From: Candidatus Nanopelagicales bacterium
GTDB lineage: Bacteria; Actinomycetota; Actinomycetes; S36-B12; GCA-2699445
Length of the DNA stretch: 8,341 nucleotides
NCBI GenBank assembly: GCA_037045355.1
Contig: JBAOHO010000007.1
Span: forward strand, 1 to 8,341
Direction: 5' to 3'
Positions 5,691 to 8,341 of the stretch are shown here, in pieces. Numbering within the stretch: the stretch's first letter is position 1; each line of letters opens with the position of its first letter. The notes beneath the pieces were generated by a model. That model had not been told where the DNA came from and searched no databases. It saw only the letters and a list, made by a program, of their open reading frames with translations. The position numbers were made by a program, and so were the translations under genes.

Positions 5691-7684
5691 GCGACACGTC
5701 ATCGGGCCGGCTTCCCTACAGCCCTGCGCTCGACGGTCTACGGGCGTTGGCCGTCCTCGCCGTCATGCTCTACCACGGTGGGGTCGCGGTCGCCGGTGGC
5801 GGATTCCTGGGTGTGGACGTCTTCTTCGTCCTGTCCGGATTCCTCATCACCACGCTGCTCCTGCTCGAGTTCGAGGCCAACGGTCGCCTGGACCTGCCAG
5901 CGTTCTGGGGCAGGCGGGCCAGGCGTCTGTTGCCCGCACTGTTCCTCGTTCTAATCACCGTGTTGGTCTACGGCGCGTTCCTGCGAGGAGAAGCGGCGAG
6001 CGCCGTCCGCGCCGATGTTCTGGCGACGTTGTTCTACGTCAGCAACTGGTGGTTCATCGCGTCGGGGAACTCCTACTTCGCGCAGTTCCAGGATCCGTCC
6101 CCGTTGACTCACACGTGGTCACTCGCGATCGAGGAGCAGTGGTATCTGCTCCTGCCGGTCGTACTGGTGCTACTGCTGCCGAGGGTCAAGCACCGGAGAT
6201 GGTGGGTGATCATCTTCGTCGCCCTCGCCCTGCTGTCAGCGGGCCTCATGTCGTTCCTGCACATGCCCGGCTCTGATCCATCCCGGGAGTACTACGGCAC
6301 CGACACCCGACTGCTCGCACTTCTGCTCGGTGCTGCCTTGGCCAGTCTTCTCACCCCCGGAGTGATCGAAAAGGTGCGAAGTCCGGCCGCCTGGCTGGCG
6401 CCGATCGGACTTGCAGCCCTCGTGCTGCTCCTAGGACTCACGGACGACACCTCTGACTGGCTGTACAACGGCGGGTTCCTGCTCGTGGCACTGGTGTCAG
6501 CCGTCGTGCTGGCGTCGGTGGTGGCACGGCCGCAGGGTTTCGTGGCACGGGTACTGGCGTGGCGGCCGATCGTGTGGATCGGGACGGTCTCGTACGGGTT
6601 GTATCTGTGGCATTGGCCCGTCTACGTGATCCTCAGCCCCGGCCGAACCGGTATCTCCGGCACGGCGCTACTCGTCCTGCGCTTGGCAGTGACATTCGCC
6701 GTCGCCGCCCTCTCGTACTACCTCGTGGAGATGCCTGTCAGACGAGGGGCGCGCAGCAGGCTGACACAGTCGCAACGGCTGGCGGCGGTCCTTGCAGCGC
6801 CTCTGGTGGTCCTCGGCCTGGTGGGAATCACCGCGGCGACGACCCGACCGTCCGCTGACGACTCCCTGGAAGCTATCCGTGACGCTGCCAGTCAGACGCC
6901 GACGCCAGGACCGACCTCGACACCCAGTCCGACGCCATCGGCATCCGCCCCGGCGGTGGAGGGGGTTCGCGCGATCCTCGTCGGGGACTCTGTGGCTCTG
7001 TCGCTGTTCGCCGCGTATACACCAGGCACCACCAAGGACATGAGCGTGCTCCCCGGTACCGAGTTCGGGTGCGGACTCGTGCCGTTCGAGGCCGCCATCA
7101 ATGGGTCGCCCATGCCGTTGCGTGATGAGTGCGTGACCTGGGATGCGCAACGGGGGCAGCGCATCGCGGAGTCCGGGGCGAATCTGGGGGTCATGTTCCC
7201 GGGTCCCTGGGAGCAGTACGACCGGTGGATCGACGGTGAACAAGTTCCCTACACCGATCCTCGGTGGAAAGCCGCGACCGTGGCCGACTACGAGCGCGTC
7301 CTTGAGGAACTCTCTGCAGTGACGCCGAACGTGGCAGTGGTCTTGAACACATGTCACGGGGCGCCCGACCTCGACCTGCCAGATGCCGTGCTGTTCCAGG
7401 CCGGCCGCTATGCCAATGTCGTCAACGACCCGGCCAGGGTGGCTGCGGTGAACGAGGCAGCCCGCGAAGCGGTCGACCGGTCAGGGGTGGATGCGGCGGT
7501 GATCGATCCTGGGTCGATTCTGTGCAAGGACGGCTATCAGGGGACCATCGACGGCATCCAGATGCACACCGACGGTGTGCACTTCACTGAGGAGGGCGCG
7601 CGGTGGTACTGGAAGTGGCTCGGGCCGCAACTGGTCAAGGCCTCCCGGCAATCATCGGCCATGCCTTCACCACCTGCGCCCTGA
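5687..7684 (+). CDS. AT3-SGNH membrane O-acyltransferase with Pro/Thr-rich linker
   Basis: This 665-residue paralogue of the preceding gene shows AT3 motifs ALDGLRALAV (14-23), H30, GVDVFFVLSGFLIT (42-55), FWGRRARR (73-80), SNWW (119-122), HTWSLAIEEQWYL (142-154) and YGLYLWHWPVY (303-313). A linker rich in Thr, Pro and Ser (403-422) joins it to the SGNH domain: GDS (433-435), GCGL (461-464), DGVHF (629-633) and cysteines 462, 482, 556 and 613. The block III region reads PGPWEQYD, again without Asn. The GTG at 5687 was chosen because it overlaps the previous stop as GTGA, has GAGG ten bases upstream and gives an N-terminus aligned with its paralogues. An upstream in-frame start at 5618 would overlap the preceding gene by 73 bases. 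About twelve C-terminal residues (SSAMPSPPAP at the end) have no counterpart in the paralogues and are encoded opposite the end of coaE. The likely role is O-acylation of a surface glycan, with different specificity from its neighbour. Confidence 0.92.
   Translation: MSDTSSGRLPYSPALDGLRALAVLAVMLYHGGVAVAGGGFLGVDVFFVLSGFLITTLLLLEFEANGRLDLPAFWGRRARRLLPALFLVLITVLVYGAFLRGEAASAVRADVLATLFYVSNWWFIASGNSYFAQFQDPSPLTHTWSLAIEEQWYLLLPVVLVLLLPRVKHRRWWVIIFVALALLSAGLMSFLHMPGSDPSREYYGTDTRLLALLLGAALASLLTPGVIEKVRSPAAWLAPIGLAALVLLLGLTDDTSDWLYNGGFLLVALVSAVVLASVVARPQGFVARVLAWRPIVWIGTVSYGLYLWHWPVYVILSPGRTGISGTALLVLRLAVTFAVAALSYYLVEMPVRRGARSRLTQSQRLAAVLAAPLVVLGLVGITAATTRPSADDSLEAIRDAASQTPTPGPTSTPSPTPSASAPAVEGVRAILVGDSVALSLFAAYTPGTTKDMSVLPGTEFGCGLVPFEAAINGSPMPLRDECVTWDAQRGQRIAESGANLGVMFPGPWEQYDRWIDGEQVPYTDPRWKAATVADYERVLEELSAVTPNVAVVLNTCHGAPDLDLPDAVLFQAGRYANVVNDPARVAAVNEAAREAVDRSGVDAAVIDPGSILCKDGYQGTIDGIQMHTDGVHFTEEGARWYWKWLGPQLVKASRQSSAMPSPPAP
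6893..6952 (+). repeat. Pro/Thr/Ser-rich linker coding segment
   Basis: These bases encode residues 403-422 of the third acyltransferase, a low-complexity run of TP, PT and SP units between the last membrane helix and the SGNH domain. The two paralogues have short ordinary linkers here. Such segments are flexible spacers and, in actinobacteria, are typical targets for protein O-mannosylation. The mannosylation is inference only. Confidence 0.7.
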
Positions 7685-8225
7685 GCGACTTGAGATCCCC
7701 GGAGTTGTCGAGCACGACATCGGCGATGGCCAGGCGCTGTTCTCGGGTGGCCTGGGCGGCGATCCGTGCCCGGGCGTCGGCTTCCGCCAGCCCGCGGTCG
7801 ATCAGCCGCGCGACCCGGACCTCATCCGGGGCGTCGACGACGACCACCAGTTCGTAGGCGTCCTGTAGTCCCAGTTCGGCCAGCAGCGGTACGTCGTGGA
7901 TGACCACAGCATCGTCGGGCAGGGCGGCCATCAGTTCTGCGGTGCGGGCGGCGATCCGGGGATGGATGATCGCGTTGAGCCGTGCGCGCGCTGACTCATC
8001 CGCGAACACCACCGCGGCCATCGCGGCACGGTCGAGAGCGCCGTCGGCGGACAAGATCCCCGGACCGAACTCCGCGACGAGGGTACGAAGCCCTTCAGTG
8101 CCTGGCGCGACCACCTCGCGAGCGACGGCGTCGGCGTCGATGACGTCCGCACCGAGCTCGGCGAACATGGCGGAGACGGTGGACTTCCCCGATCCGATGC
8201 CTCCCGTGAGGCCGACACGTCGCAT
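7635..8225 (-). CDS. coaE: Dephospho-CoA kinase
   Basis: This 196-residue cytoplasmic enzyme phosphorylates the 3'-hydroxyl of dephospho-CoA with ATP, the last step of CoA synthesis. The N-terminus VGLTGGIGSGKST contains the Walker A loop (G8-S15). DAD (30-32), LNAIIHPRI (83-91), DVPLL (111-115) and a late LIDRG segment are the usual CoaE landmarks. The length fits the single-domain form; the C-terminal GrpB-like extension found in some actinobacterial CoaE proteins is absent. ATG at 8225 places the P-loop at the normal distance. The only Shine-Dalgarno-like bases (GGAG) lie one base from the ATG, too close to work, while TACCCT at leaderless spacing suggests initiation without a leader. It converges on the acyltransferase cluster, and its last 50 bases overlap the end of that cluster. 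A link to acyl-CoA-using acyltransferases is tempting, but coaE is a housekeeping gene and the adjacency is probably chance. Confidence 0.97.
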   Translation of the reverse strand: MRRVGLTGGIGSGKSTVSAMFAELGADVIDADAVAREVVAPGTEGLRTLVAEFGPGILSADGALDRAAMAAVVFADESARARLNAIIHPRIAARTAELMAALPDDAVVIHDVPLLAELGLQDAYELVVVVDAPDEVRVARLIDRGLAEADARARIAAQATREQRLAIADVVLDNSGDLKSLRAQVVKAWPMIAGRP

Positions 8226-8231
8226 GCTCCG

Positions 8232-8237
8232 AGGGTA
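8232..8237 (-). promoter_or_regulatory. coaE: Candidate -10 element of a leaderless coaE promoter
   Basis: Read on the minus strand, TACCCT ends six bases before the coaE ATG. The stretch TACCCTCGGAGC before the ATG differs at only two of twelve bases from TACCCTCGCAGA before the GTG at 73. The best -35 candidate, TTCCGG (8259 to 8254) with a 16-base spacer, is poor. Confidence 0.45.
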
Positions 8238-8243
8238 GTGCTG

Positions 8244-8272
8244 GTGACAGGTCCCGGAAGTGGGCGCATCAT
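8244..8272 (+). promoter_or_regulatory. Candidate promoter for the rightmost gene
   Basis: GTGACA (8244-8249) matches five of six bases of TTGACA. A 17-base spacer leads to CATCAT (8267-8272), which keeps only the key A2 and T6 of a -10. This hexamer ends six bases before the GTG at 8279, again leaderless spacing. The region also contains the oppositely directed coaE promoter candidate, so the two genes share a 53-base divergent control region. Confidence 0.35.
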
Positions 8273-8278
8273 GGCTTG

Positions 8279-8341
8279 GTGGACATTTCCTCCGAAGGCA
8301 CCCCCGTCGGGCGGCGGGTCGTCCTAGGGTTGCTCGCGCTC
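8279..8341 (+). CDS. Start of a gene with a twin-arginine-like N-terminus (partial, cut by window end)
   Basis: Twenty-one codons are visible from GTG at 8279, encoding VDISSEGTPVGRRVVLGLLA and one further residue. A short polar N-terminus, then GRRVVLG and a hydrophobic run, looks like the beginning of a Tat-type signal or membrane anchor. The TPVGRR-type opening recalls actinobacterial exported molybdopterin-dependent oxidoreductases, but that is memory-based resemblance over too few residues to assign. TTG at 8276 is an adjacent alternative start. ATG at 8271 is in another frame and meets a stop at 8325. The reading frame is open to the window edge. Confidence 0.45.
   Translation, partial: MDISSEGTPVGRRVVLGLLAL

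Noticed and set aside
7635..8225. A functional partnership between coaE and the acyltransferases through acyl-CoA
   Set aside because: coaE is a housekeeping gene on the opposite strand with its own probable promoter, so adjacency alone does not support a link.
1..8341. tRNA or rRNA genes, CRISPR arrays, insertion sequences or phage elements
   Set aside because: I saw no cloverleaf-like segments, regularly spaced repeats, transposase-like proteins or terminal inverted repeats flanking any gene.

Overview
The window looks like a high-GC actinobacterial chromosome. Every gene shows strong GC bias at third codon positions, GTG starts are common, adjacent genes overlap as GTGA, and several starts look leaderless (a -10-like hexamer ending six bases before the start codon). 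The coaE gene is of the short single-domain type. Genus cannot be set from the sequence alone.

Layout. Positions 1-72 hold a strong 16-bp hairpin (20-56), probably the terminator of an unseen upstream gene, followed at once by a probable promoter -10 element. A plus-strand four-gene cluster then runs from 73 to 7684: (1) an AT3-SGNH membrane acyltransferase broken by a one-base frameshift near 1051; (2) a polytopic membrane protein with GT-C glycosyltransferase features and a large C-terminal exported domain; (3) an intact AT3-SGNH acyltransferase; (4) a second intact AT3-SGNH acyltransferase with a Pro/Thr-rich linker. Genes 2-3 and 3-4 overlap by four bases (GTGA), so they are probably co-transcribed and translationally coupled. 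On the minus strand, coaE (dephospho-CoA kinase) converges on the cluster, and its last codons overlap the end of gene 4 by 50 bp. At the right edge a divergent plus-strand gene begins. Only 21 codons are visible; they start with a twin-arginine-like N-terminus.

How the genes may work together (inference). The GT-C-like protein would add a sugar from a lipid-linked donor to a glycan or protein on the outer face of the membrane. The AT3-SGNH proteins would carry acyl groups (usually acetyl) across the membrane and put them on hydroxyls of that glycan. Three non-identical acyltransferases around one glycosyltransferase suggest position- or substrate-specific acylation of a surface polymer. The first acyltransferase is frameshifted and also has Gln in place of the usual His of the HTWSL-EEQ motif, so it is either decaying or functionally diverged. 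No RNA genes, CRISPR arrays, insertion sequences or phage genes were seen, and no gap of more than 300 bases lacks a gene.
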